Of a stretch of 64,000 nucleotides of DNA, positions 8,209 to 16,522 are shown one piece after another (the stretch's first letter is position 1; each line of letters opens with the position of its first letter). A program made the position numbers and the translations under genes. The stretch is taken from positions 2,790,001-2,854,000 of the forward strand of contig NZ_JAVDYJ010000001.1 in the NCBI RefSeq assembly GCF_031458395.1. Reading direction: 5' to 3'. The notes beneath the pieces are model-generated. The model was not told where the DNA came from. It was given only the letters and a program-made list of their open reading frames with translations, and made no database searches. The DNA comes from Enteractinococcus fodinae (GTDB lineage Bacteria > Actinomycetota > Actinomycetes > Actinomycetales > Micrococcaceae).

Positions 8209-8994
8209 ATGGATTTGGGACTGAGTAAGCGCAAATTTCTGATCACGGGTGGCTCTTCTGGCTTGGGATTAGCCGCGGCACGATCGTTGGTGGCAGAGGG
8301 CGCTGATGTGGCTATTTGTGGGCGATCTGAGGAGCGCATAGAACAGGCGCTGGATTCCCTCAGGAGCGATGGGCAGGATGTCGTCGGCTTCCGAGCTGAT
8401 GTCACCGACCCAGGAGCCTTCGGCCAGCTACGCGAGGAGCTCTCATCACGCTGGGATGGTGTGCTGGACGGCCTGGTCAATAACGCCGGCGAGCACACCT
8501 CGGGCAAGTTCGAGGAGACCACGGACACCCAGTGGTACGACGACTTTGACCTGAAGGTCATGGCCATTCTGCGCGGCGTGCGGGAAATGCTACCGCTGCT
8601 GCGCGCCAGTAGCGCCCCTGCAGTACTCAACGTCTTGAGCGTCTTTGCAAAATACCAATACAAAAATTCGATGCCCAGCTCCATGTTTCGATCAGCTGGG
8701 CTGAGCGCAACGAACGCGCTAGCTCGGGATCTGGCGGATGATGGGATCCGAGTCAATGCAGCCCTGATCGGTTTTATCCACAGTGACCAGTGGGTGCGCG
8801 CTGCTGGCACGGATGATGCACAAGCGGTCCAAGAATATGAGGACAACCGTGCCCAGCAACTGGGCATCCCTCTGGGACGAGCAGGCACGCCAGAAGAATT
8901 CGGTGACGTCGCCGCATTTCTCCTGTCACCCCGCGCCAGCTACCTCACCGGCACTGCCCTAAACGTCGACGGCGGGCTCTCCCCCGTGATTTAG
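8209..8994 (+). CDS. SDR with non-canonical active site
   Basis: A 261-residue SDR; ATG 8209 follows GAGGAG. Nucleotide motif TGGSSGLG (13-20) and NNAGEH (91-96) are intact, and the C-terminus has YLTGTALNVDGG. The Ser-Tyr-Lys catalytic set is changed: Ser144 is present, but the Tyr position is Ser157 and the Lys position is Arg161 within PSSMFRSAG. Some FabG-like actinobacterial SDRs share this pattern. It may bind NAD(P)H and act on a CoA ester by another mechanism, or be non-catalytic. It is 67 nt after the dienoyl-CoA reductase-like gene and probably co-transcribed. Confidence 0.8.
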   Translation: MDLGLSKRKFLITGGSSGLGLAAARSLVAEGADVAICGRSEERIEQALDSLRSDGQDVVGFRADVTDPGAFGQLREELSSRWDGVLDGLVNNAGEHTSGKFEETTDTQWYDDFDLKVMAILRGVREMLPLLRASSAPAVLNVLSVFAKYQYKNSMPSSMFRSAGLSATNALARDLADDGIRVNAALIGFIHSDQWVRAAGTDDAQAVQEYEDNRAQQLGIPLGRAGTPEEFGDVAAFLLSPRASYLTGTALNVDGGLSPVI

Positions 8995-9114
8995 TTCAAG
9001 CGATAAGTCATCTCACAAAGCTCAGCTCAAGCTGCAACTCAAATGATGAGAGTCAGGGCTGACGGTTATGCCTGCATGCTGTTAGAGTGATCTAGGACTC
9101 ACATTTCAGTTACT

Positions 9115-9135
9115 GACGTCACATGGCGTGACGTT
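9115..9135. promoter_or_regulatory. Inverted repeat ACGTCAC-N5-GTGACGT upstream of alcohol dehydrogenase
   Basis: A 7-bp perfect inverted repeat (9116-9122 and 9128-9134) ends 4 nt before the GAGGAGG ribosome-binding site of the gene at 9149. Its position suits a repressor site or a leader hairpin. Its spacing differs from the GlxR-like sites. Confidence 0.45.
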
Positions 9136-9148
9136 GAGGAGGAATCAT

Positions 9149-10210
9149 ATGCAGGTATTTGCGGTTTGTGCGCCAGGAGCGCCCGCTGAGGAAATAGAAC
9201 TTCCTACCCCTGAACTTACGGGCAAGCAAATCCTTATTCAGGTAACGCACTCTGGCGTCTGCCACTCGGATGTTCACTTGCAAGAAGGGGCTTTCGACCT
9301 GGGCTCTGCAGGCGAGCTGACCTTTGCCGCCATGGGCGGTAAATATCCGGCAGTGTTTGGCCACGAAATTGTCGGCACCATAGCCGCTGCGGGACCGGAA
9401 GCCTCACTGCAACCCGGCGACACACAATACATCGTCTTTCCTTGGATCGGGTGTGGCGAATGCCAGGCGTGCCAAGAAGACCGCGAAAATTATTGTCCAC
9501 GCGGGCGGAACCTCGGCACCATGGACATTCACGGTGGCTTTGCTCGTGAAGTGCTCGTCCCGGATGAAAAATACCTGATCGAGCTGGGTGATCTTGACCC
9601 AGCGTGGGGCGCGACACTGGCCTGCTCTGGCGTGACCTCCTATTCGGCCGTCAACAAGGTGCTCCCACGTGGCGATGACGACATTGTCGCAGTGATCGGC
9701 GCGGGCGGTGTGGGGCTGATGGCTGTTGCCATGCTCAAAGCATTGGGCCACAAGCAAATTGCGGTGGTGGATGTCAGCGATGAAAACCTCGAAAGCGCCA
9801 AAGGTCTTGGTGCAACGATCACATTCAATTCCAAGGCTTCGAACCCCCTAGAAGGGTTCCTCGCAGCGACCGGTAAGAAGGTCGCGGCGGTGATCGATTT
9901 TGTCAATAACGGTGGCACATCAAGCTTGGCCCTAGGCGCTTTGCAGAAGGGCGGAAAGCTCGTCAGCGTTGGCTTGTTCGGGGGCGAACACACCTACCCG
10001 ACCGCCATGTTGGCGCTGCAAGTGTTCACGATTGAAGGCAACTTCGTGGGCAGCTTGCCGGAACTCAAAGCTCTGGTGGAACTGGCGAAAACAAAAGACC
10101 TACCGGTACTGCCGATCGCCGAGCGACCACTGGATGCTGACAACCTCAATGCCGCCCTGCAAGACTTGGCTGCGGGGAAGTCTCGTGGCCGCACAGTACT
10201 GACCGCCTAA
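9149..10210 (+). CDS. Zinc-dependent alcohol dehydrogenase (MDR family)
   Basis: A 353-residue medium-chain dehydrogenase. ATG 9149 is chosen for its GAGGAGG site. Catalytic zinc ligands are Cys38 (GVCHSD) and the GHE motif at 71-73, and structural zinc ligands are Cys102, 105, 108 and 116. The NAD site is GAGGVGLM in the second half. It oxidises primary alcohols to aldehydes, and the aldehyde dehydrogenase 75 nt downstream would complete oxidation to the acid for CoA activation. Substrate range is unknown. Confidence 0.92.
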   Translation: MQVFAVCAPGAPAEEIELPTPELTGKQILIQVTHSGVCHSDVHLQEGAFDLGSAGELTFAAMGGKYPAVFGHEIVGTIAAAGPEASLQPGDTQYIVFPWIGCGECQACQEDRENYCPRGRNLGTMDIHGGFAREVLVPDEKYLIELGDLDPAWGATLACSGVTSYSAVNKVLPRGDDDIVAVIGAGGVGLMAVAMLKALGHKQIAVVDVSDENLESAKGLGATITFNSKASNPLEGFLAATGKKVAAVIDFVNNGGTSSLALGALQKGGKLVSVGLFGGEHTYPTAMLALQVFTIEGNFVGSLPELKALVELAKTKDLPVLPIAERPLDADNLNAALQDLAAGKSRGRTVLTA

Positions 10211-10285
10211 GATACGGCATTTTCTTATGCCCCAATCTTCCATTTCTAAGCACATCGTTTACTTCAAAGGAGAGCTAGAACTTCT

Positions 10286-11686
10286 ATGACTACTCAGTCC
10301 CAAGTAACTACTCAATACAAAGTTGTGGATCCCGCTACAGGCCAGACCGTCGAGGAATTCCCTACAGCAACAGATGACCAGATTCTGGACGCTCTGGAAC
10401 GCTCAGATCAAGCCTTCAAATCATGGCGCGAGACTCCGATCCAAGAACGCACCGCGGTGCTGCGAAAGGTTGCGGAGATCTATGAAGAGCGATCGGAAGA
10501 ATTAGCCAAGATCATCCAGACAGAAATGGGTAAAGCCATTCCTGAGGGTCAAGGCGAGCTCCAGCTAGTGAGCCTGATCTACCGGTACTTCGCTGACAAC
10601 GCTGAAGCGTTCATGGAAGACGAACCACTCAAGGGGCCCAAGAATGCCGAGGCATTCATTGAGCGTCGCCCGGTGGGATCGCTATTGGGCATCATGCCGT
10701 GGAACTTCCCGTACTATCAGGTTGCCCGGTTCGCGGCGCCCAACCTGGCCCTGGGCAACACCATCCTGTTGAAGCACGCACCACAGTGCCCGAAGTCAGC
10801 GGCCGTCATGGAAGAGATTTTCCAAGAAGCTGGACTTCCAGCGGATGCTTACATCAATATCTACGCCACCAATGAGCAGGTCGCTGATGTCATCCTCCCG
10901 GATCCACGGAACCAAGGCGTCTCTCTGACGGGTTCAGAGCGTGCTGGTTCGGCAGTGGCGGCGGAAGCTGGCCGCAACTTGAAGAAAGTTGTGCTGGAAC
11001 TGGGCGGATCGGATCCCTATATCCTGCTGGACACCCCGGATCTTGCCGCCACAGTTAAAACGTTCTTTGGCGCACGCATGGGCAACACCGGTCAGGCCTG
11101 TAACTCACCAAAACGCATGATTGTCATGGACGACGTCTACGACGAATTCGTCGAGCAGCTCACCGCTGCCGCCAAAGAATTCACTCCGGAGGATCCTTTG
11201 GCCGAGGACTCGAAGCTCTCACCGCTATCGAGCGTGGCAGCCAAGGAACGTTTTATGGAACAGGTCCAAGCCGCTGTCGCTGATGGTGCGACCATCCACA
11301 CCGGACAGGATGAATATGACCTTCCCGGTGCCTTCGTCAAACCGGTCGTTCTGACTGATGTGAAACCTGGCATGCGCGGTTACCACGAAGAACTCTTCGG
11401 ACCAGCGTTCATGGTCTTCAAAGTTTCTTCGGAAGAAGAAGCCATCGAACTGGCCAATGACACGCCCTTCGGCCTGGGTTCAGCAGTGTTCTCTTCTGAC
11501 CAGGAAAAAGCCGAAAAGGTCGCCCAGCAAGTCGATGCCGGCATGGTCTTCATCAACACCCCAGAGCAGTCCCGCGAATTCCTGCCATTCGGCGGCGTGA
11601 AACGCTCCGGAGTCGGCCGTGAGCTCGGACCGCTGGCTATGGACGAATTCGTCAACAAGCGCCTGGTCTACAAGAAAACCAACTAA
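10286..11686 (+). CDS. NAD(P)-dependent aldehyde dehydrogenase, succinate-semialdehyde dehydrogenase-like
   Basis: A 466-residue aldehyde dehydrogenase with catalytic Cys272 in GNTGQACNSPKR, general base Glu238 in VLELGGSDP and Asn140 in MPWNFPYY. The short N-terminus and the motif set are closest to the succinate-semialdehyde group, but that does not fix the substrate. AAAGGAGAG precedes the ATG. It lies 75 nt after the alcohol dehydrogenase, so the pair turns an alcohol into a carboxylic acid. A very strong terminator follows. Confidence 0.92.
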   Translation: MTTQSQVTTQYKVVDPATGQTVEEFPTATDDQILDALERSDQAFKSWRETPIQERTAVLRKVAEIYEERSEELAKIIQTEMGKAIPEGQGELQLVSLIYRYFADNAEAFMEDEPLKGPKNAEAFIERRPVGSLLGIMPWNFPYYQVARFAAPNLALGNTILLKHAPQCPKSAAVMEEIFQEAGLPADAYINIYATNEQVADVILPDPRNQGVSLTGSERAGSAVAAEAGRNLKKVVLELGGSDPYILLDTPDLAATVKTFFGARMGNTGQACNSPKRMIVMDDVYDEFVEQLTAAAKEFTPEDPLAEDSKLSPLSSVAAKERFMEQVQAAVADGATIHTGQDEYDLPGAFVKPVVLTDVKPGMRGYHEELFGPAFMVFKVSSEEEAIELANDTPFGLGSAVFSSDQEKAEKVAQQVDAGMVFINTPEQSREFLPFGGVKRSGVGRELGPLAMDEFVNKRLVYKKTN

Positions 11687-11701
11687 CCACAGCAAGCAGA
11701 T

Positions 11702-11755
11702 ACGGGGCAAGGGTGGATCGCTTAACCTCAGCGATCCACCCTTGCCCCGTTTTTC
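11702..11755 (+). terminator. Strong bidirectional terminator
   Basis: A 20-bp perfect inverted repeat (11702-11721 and 11731-11750) with a 9-nt loop is followed by TTTT. It separates the aldehyde dehydrogenase from the convergent HAD gene. Confidence 0.92.
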
Positions 11756-11795
11756 TCAGCCCGTAACCGAGCTTGGTGCACGTCCAAATGCTGGT

Positions 11796-12326
11796 TCAAC
11801 GCCCCGCTGGCGTCTCAGCTCGACTGAGGGCCACGAAATCAACGATGCTTTCCAGATGCTCAGCTGTTAGGCACTCGCGTAGGGAAGGGCTCAAAAGAAA
11901 GGTGTCAGCACACTCGAGCGATGTCGCCAACGGATCACATTCAACCTGAGTTTTCGGTAGATGATCGTCGATCCACAGGATCCGTTGTGGACGGTGCTGT
12001 AGTGCGTGAGCGCGTACGGCGGTGTGCTTTCGCTCAAACATTGAAACTTCGGCTGGGCCGGACAAATCGAGCCACTCAACCTCGGGTAACCCAATTTCGC
12101 GGAATAGATATGGCGCATCGGATTGCCAAGATGACGCGACGGTGATGTTTACTGAATGCTCAGCGATCACCTCGGCCAGAGCTGTGACGATAGTTTCAGA
12201 GTAGGCAACGGGTACGAACCGGCCGTCAGCCACCCGCACATCAAGTGCACGAAAGTCCGGAGGATATGGAGGGGTCGGTTCCATGACGAGAACCCCGTCG
12301 ATATCGAGATAAAGCTGTGTGGTCAT
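11796..12326 (-). CDS. HAD-like protein of the Swiss-Army-Knife RNA-repair HAD type
   Basis: A 176-residue protein with HAD motif I YLDIDGVL (Asp8 and Asp10), a Ser/Thr motif II in TVASSWQ and acidic motif IV in LWIDDHLP. The pattern SSWQ followed by WIDDH is that of small HAD domains found alone or in RNA-repair proteins. It is probably a phosphatase. It starts 50 nt after the solute-binding lipoprotein gene on the same strand and may be co-transcribed, but no link to acid catabolism is evident. Confidence 0.7.
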   Translation of the reverse strand: MTTQLYLDIDGVLVMEPTPPYPPDFRALDVRVADGRFVPVAYSETIVTALAEVIAEHSVNITVASSWQSDAPYLFREIGLPEVEWLDLSGPAEVSMFERKHTAVRAHALQHRPQRILWIDDHLPKTQVECDPLATSLECADTFLLSPSLRECLTAEHLESIVDFVALSRAETPAGR

Positions 12327-12376
12327 CGGGTCCTTTCTAAGGGCAAAGGGTTTTATCCGGAGTCGAGAGGCCGCGC

Positions 12377-13645
12377 TTACTCAGGCCTATGCTCTAACAG
12401 CACCTCTTCAAATACCCGTTCGGCCATCGGTGCGAAGTCATAATCATCCGGCTCATACCACTCATCTAGATCTTCAAATCCGCCAGCTTCTGTGTACCCG
12501 AGCTCTTCCGCTACCTCACTCCACCGCTCGCCTGACGCAGCGACGCGGTCCGCTATGCCGGACGGCACGTGACCAGACTCTTCAACTCCAGCCTGAAGTT
12601 CTTCATTGGTTTCGCCAAGGATCTGATCAGCGTTGTCGTCGAGTGGCCCTATTTCCCCACCGGCGCCCTTAAGCTGCTCTACACCGGCTGCATTTGAAGT
12701 AGCCGCGACCTCGTTATTGGTCACAAATCGCACTTCGTTAGCATCATAGATAATTTGCTGGTATGCCAGGGGTAACTGTTGATATTTAGCCCCTGCCAAT
12801 ACGGCGCCTGCCGCTCGACCAGGCAGACTGTTCTCTTCCGATGTATAGGCCACATAGGGGGCGACCTCAAGTAATCCAGCTTCTTCAGAAGGTCTAAATT
12901 GAGCCAACGTACAGTCGACGGTACCGCGTTGAAGAGCCTCGAAGACTTCGGTATACGCCATCGATGTAGGTGTGCCGCCCAAGCTTCGTGCCTGCTGTTC
13001 ATGAGCGGAATTACCGACGCGTACTGTCCGGCCAGTCCAATCCTCTGGAGCTGTGCCAGGTTCAGCACAGACCGAAAGATATGTCCCTGTACTGATCATC
13101 GGTATCAGTGGCGTTACCCCTTGCGCTTCATATTCAGCACGTAATTCATCCGAGCTCGAAGCCAGCTCGATAACAGCTGCATCGCCGACCATTTCTCCTA
13201 CGACGGGTGAGTTAGGCAAACCAGAAGTCGCAGCTCCGATGGCATCGAAGGTTGGGTATTCATTTGGTTTATAAATCGGTACTGCATACGCAATATCGAC
13301 GCGTCCGTCGACGAGCGCGTCATCCAGTTCGGGGTAGCCAGCAATGGCCTGCCCCCAGACAATATCCACAGAGATCTGTCCGTTAGAGCGCTCTTCAACA
13401 TACTCTTTGAAGGCAAGATCGTTGGCGGCCGAAATGGAATTCTGAGACTGCGCACCCGCCTGATACGTAATTTCTAATGGTTCTAAGTCTGCTAATACAG
13501 AATTCAGTTCTTCCTGGGAGGTTCCGTACTCGAAACCCTCCTCGGAACCGCCTTCCGTGCCTCCCTCGTCACCAGCGCAAGCACTCAAAATCAGAGCTGA
13601 ACTGGCGATGAGTGCTAATGGTGTCAATTTACGCGTGTATGTCAT
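12377..13645 (-). CDS. TRAP-type (DctP-like) solute-binding lipoprotein, paralogue 2
   Basis: A 422-residue lipoprotein with a signal peptide ending at lipobox LSAC (Cys23) and a Gly/Glu-rich linker. DctP features are present: GRTVRVGNSA with the ligand Arg, GGTPTSMAYTE, FEALQRGTVDCTL and LPLAYQQIIYDA. The C-terminus ends in LLEHRPE as in two paralogues. Two Cys (in LSVCAEP and TVDCTL) are conserved in all five copies. It faces a CoA ligase gene across a 174-nt divergent promoter region with a candidate GlxR-like site. It should bind an organic acid; the specific ligand is unknown. Confidence 0.88.
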   Translation of the reverse strand: MTYTRKLTPLALIASSALILSACAGDEGGTEGGSEEGFEYGTSQEELNSVLADLEPLEITYQAGAQSQNSISAANDLAFKEYVEERSNGQISVDIVWGQAIAGYPELDDALVDGRVDIAYAVPIYKPNEYPTFDAIGAATSGLPNSPVVGEMVGDAAVIELASSSDELRAEYEAQGVTPLIPMISTGTYLSVCAEPGTAPEDWTGRTVRVGNSAHEQQARSLGGTPTSMAYTEVFEALQRGTVDCTLAQFRPSEEAGLLEVAPYVAYTSEENSLPGRAAGAVLAGAKYQQLPLAYQQIIYDANEVRFVTNNEVAATSNAAGVEQLKGAGGEIGPLDDNADQILGETNEELQAGVEESGHVPSGIADRVAASGERWSEVAEELGYTEAGGFEDLDEWYEPDDYDFAPMAERVFEEVLLEHRPE

Positions 13646-13745
13646 ATTTCTCGGTCCTATACTCCCCGGATTTGGTGTAGCTGAGCCTTTACTGGAATAG
13701 CGTTCCCGACTTCTTGCTTGAGAGCTGTTAAGCCACGGTAATATG

Positions 13746-13761
13746 AGTGTTGCAAATCACA
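13746..13761. promoter_or_regulatory. GlxR/CRP-like operator, site 4 (AGTGTTGCAAATCACA)
   Basis: It matches 8 of 10 arm bases (the right arm TCACA is perfect) but lacks the central TA. It lies between the divergent lipoprotein and ligase genes. A direct repeat CGTGAC at 13765 and 13775, one helical turn apart, lies beside it. Confidence 0.42.
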
Positions 13762-13819
13762 CTTCGTGACACGCCGTGACGCACAGCCACAATCTCGCCC
13801 CGAAGCATAAGGACTTACA

Positions 13820-15484
13820 TTGAACACTCAGACCAAGCTCGCCTCTACTCGCTTCGATCTGCCGGAGATCCATCCGTTCGTGGGCGCAGATGTGTGGAGC
13901 ATGCTCAACGAGTCAGCTGCGGCTGTCCCGGATAAGGAGCTACTCACCTGGCAGCCGTTCGATGCTGAGCCAGTTGTGTGGACGTATGCAACGTTTTTGG
14001 CGGAATGTCGCGAAATAGCAGCCGGGTTACAGGCTCGGGGGATCCAGGCTGGAGACCGTGTGGTGATCCATATGGAGAACTGCCCCGAGTTCCTGCTGGC
14101 TTGGTTCGCCTGCGCGGCCATCCACGCGGTAGCAGTCACGACAAACTCCCGCTCCTCAGTGGACGAGTTGGCCTACTACATCGATAACAGCGGAGCTAGG
14201 GCCGCGATCACGCAAGCTCAGTTCGCGGGACTTGTTCGGGAGGCGGCGCCAGGTTTGGAATGGGTCAGCGTTGTGCCCCATGCAGGAGAGACTGACACCA
14301 CCGCTGTTGCCACAGAAGAATCCTTTGCGGCCCTGCACGGCGATCCCGCTCAACTGGTTCTGCCGGAACCGGATCCAGCAGCGTGGTTGTGTATTCAATA
14401 CACCTCGGGCACGACCTCACGGCCCAAGGGCGTGCTGTGGACTCAGGCGAATGGGCTTTGGTCAGCTCGGGTAAACGCTCTGCACGAAGGCCTGCTGGCA
14501 AGTGACGTGCACTTGGTCTATTTGCCCCTGTTTCACACGAACGCCATGGGGTATTCGGTGTTGGCCAGCATCTGGGCTCGAGCGCGCTTCGTACTCACTC
14601 CAAAATGGTCGACGAGTCGCTTCTGGGACATTTCGGTAGCCCATGGTTGCACGTGGCTGTCCTTAGTCGGTCTGTCATCTCGGGCGATCATGGACTCAAC
14701 CCCACCCGAGAACCACTCGTATCGTGCCTTCGGAAGCGGCGCGAGCAACCCGATTCTTGAAGAAAAATGCGGCGTTGAGTCCGTGAACTGGTGGGGCATG
14801 ACCGAGACGGTCAGCCACGGCATCATTTCCGATGGACGCGCTACGAAGCTGCCAGGCAGCATTGGTCGAGCAGCGCCAGAGTACGAGATCGCCGTTCGGA
14901 GACCTGACGGCACTTCTGTCGTGCCGGGTGAAACGGGCGATCTGTATGTCCGCGGAATTCGTGGAGTATCGCTGTTCGCCGAGTACTGGAACAATCCAGA
15001 AGCGACAGCTGAGATTTTCGATGCTGAAGGCTGGATGGCCACAGGCGATCTCGTCCGGCTCAACGATGACGGCAGCTTCACCTTTATGGATCGCGCCAAA
15101 GACATGCTTAAAATCGGCGCTGAGAACGTAGCGGCTTCTGAGATCGAGCGGGTGATACAGCAGGTAGTTGGTACCGCTGAGATCGCTGTGGTCGGACGAC
15201 CAGATGACAGTCTCGACGAGGTCCCGGTGGTATTCGTAGTCGACCCCTCCCCTGCCGAGGGCTTAGCCGATCACATCATTGATGCTTGCCGCAAACAGTT
15301 AGCCGATTTCAAAGTCCCCAGAGCGGTGCATTTCGTGAGAGTTCTGCCGCACTCCACCCTGAATAAGGTGAACAAGGTCGAGTTGCGTCGGCTACTCGCA
15401 GAGGGCGCGTCCCTGTCGGAGGCGCAAGATCGGTGGGAAATTGCCGATAAGTCTGACCCTTCTGGGGATGCTCTCCCCGGATAG
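13820..15484 (+). CDS. AMP-forming acyl-CoA ligase
   Basis: A 554-residue class I adenylate-forming enzyme. The phosphate loop is YTSGTTSRPKGV, the adenine region is WWGMTETVSHG, and the hinge/core motifs are GWMATGDLV and MDRAKDMLKIGAENVAASEIE. The C-terminal lysine loop VNKVEL is present. It starts at TTG 13820 after a TAAGGA site. It activates a carboxylic acid with ATP and CoA. The overall pattern resembles carnitine/crotonobetaine-CoA ligase-like enzymes, without proof of substrate. It is divergent from solute-binding lipoprotein 2, which suggests uptake and activation of one acid. Confidence 0.9.
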   Translation: MNTQTKLASTRFDLPEIHPFVGADVWSMLNESAAAVPDKELLTWQPFDAEPVVWTYATFLAECREIAAGLQARGIQAGDRVVIHMENCPEFLLAWFACAAIHAVAVTTNSRSSVDELAYYIDNSGARAAITQAQFAGLVREAAPGLEWVSVVPHAGETDTTAVATEESFAALHGDPAQLVLPEPDPAAWLCIQYTSGTTSRPKGVLWTQANGLWSARVNALHEGLLASDVHLVYLPLFHTNAMGYSVLASIWARARFVLTPKWSTSRFWDISVAHGCTWLSLVGLSSRAIMDSTPPENHSYRAFGSGASNPILEEKCGVESVNWWGMTETVSHGIISDGRATKLPGSIGRAAPEYEIAVRRPDGTSVVPGETGDLYVRGIRGVSLFAEYWNNPEATAEIFDAEGWMATGDLVRLNDDGSFTFMDRAKDMLKIGAENVAASEIERVIQQVVGTAEIAVVGRPDDSLDEVPVVFVVDPSPAEGLADHIIDACRKQLADFKVPRAVHFVRVLPHSTLNKVNKVELRRLLAEGASLSEAQDRWEIADKSDPSGDALPG

Positions 15485-15513
15485 GACCACGCGCCGCAGC
15501 CTAGCCACCGGGG

Positions 15514-15555
15514 GCGTTCTTACTCCACAGCAAATCTGCTTGGGAGTAAGAACGC
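15514..15555. terminator. Bidirectional terminator hairpin
   Basis: A 13-bp inverted repeat (15514-15526 and 15543-15555) lies between the convergent ligase and MaoC hydratase genes. Confidence 0.7.
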
Positions 15556-15585
15556 ACTGAACTGCAACGACGCTGCGACTTTTCG

Positions 15586-16437
15586 TTAGCCCGTGGTTGT
15601 GAGAACACCTTGATCCAGGACGATGTCTCCGTCGGAATCTTGGGTTTGGAAGCGGATGCCGTCGGCTTCTTGCCACATGGAGATGGTGAGGTCCTCGCCA
15701 GGAAAGACCGGTTTTGAAAAGCGTCCGGTAATGCTTTGCAGGCTCGACGGGGATAGTTCGGCTGCTCGTAGTACGGCTCGTGCGGTGATCCCGTAGGTAC
15801 ACATGCCGTGCAGGATAGGACGCGGGAACCCGCCGTTAGCGGCAAAGGCGGGATCCGTATGCAGCGGATTTCGATCACCCGATAGTCGGTACAGCAGAGC
15901 CTGATCGGGGCGGGTGGCAACCGTGATCTGTTCATCGCAGTCCCGCTCGGGGATGTTAGAAGTGGAAGACGGCCCACGCTCACCACCAAAACCACCTTCG
16001 CCCCTGATGAATACAGACGCTCTGCTGGTAAACCAGGGTTGTTCGGTGTCCGGTACGGTGCCTTGAGTTTCGATTGTCACTAACGCTCCGGAGCCTTTAT
16101 CCCAAATACTGGAGATGGTATTCGTTAGACATACTTCACCTTCAACACTCAACGGGCGGTGCATCGATAGTTCCTGTTGTGCGTGGACGAGTTTTGCAGG
16201 GTTGAAATCACCAAACGGGATACTCAGGTCACGGGTACGTTGGGCAAGCACGATGGCGTAAGTCGGCAGAATCTCCTGCGTGACCCCTTCGGTGTTCTCG
16301 GTCGTCAGCGAGAGCTCTTCCAGCGGGTCCTCAGCGCCGGCCCCAACACCTAAAGCGTAGAGCATCGCATCTCTCGAGTCCCACTCGACTTTGACCGGTC
16401 CGGCGGAACGTCCTACAGCGCTTACATCGATACCCAT
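15586..16437 (-). CDS. MaoC-type enoyl-CoA hydratase 2 (double hotdog)
   Basis: A 283-residue protein with two hotdog halves. The second half has YRLSGDRNPLHTDP followed by GGFPRPILHGMCTYG, the hydratase-2 signature in which the Asp and His are catalytic. The degenerate first half has YAIVLAQR. This layout matches R-specific enoyl-CoA hydratases of the eukaryotic MFE-2 and mycobacterial HTD type. It hydrates 2-enoyl-CoA to the R-3-hydroxyacyl-CoA. It is downstream of the ligase at 16523 with an 85-nt gap that holds a small inverted repeat (16479-16503). Confidence 0.9.
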   Translation of the reverse strand: MGIDVSAVGRSAGPVKVEWDSRDAMLYALGVGAGAEDPLEELSLTTENTEGVTQEILPTYAIVLAQRTRDLSIPFGDFNPAKLVHAQQELSMHRPLSVEGEVCLTNTISSIWDKGSGALVTIETQGTVPDTEQPWFTSRASVFIRGEGGFGGERGPSSTSNIPERDCDEQITVATRPDQALLYRLSGDRNPLHTDPAFAANGGFPRPILHGMCTYGITARAVLRAAELSPSSLQSITGRFSKPVFPGEDLTISMWQEADGIRFQTQDSDGDIVLDQGVLTTTG

Positions 16438-16522
16438 GCATTAGCCTCCAGCTTCGTTGTTGATCGTTGACTTCAGAGGTTCGGTTTACCTGATGCACCG
16501 AACGTTAGAAATGGGGTGCACT

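Noticed and set aside
8088-8888. Long open frame (266 codons) on the minus strand opposite an SDR gene
   Set aside because: The composition is low-complexity Ser/Arg and no family motif is present; the plus-strand SDR explains the region.
9087-9102. GTG-N10-CAC symmetry upstream of the alcohol dehydrogenase as a GlxR-like site
   Set aside because: The spacer is 2 nt longer than in the consensus, so I did not count it.
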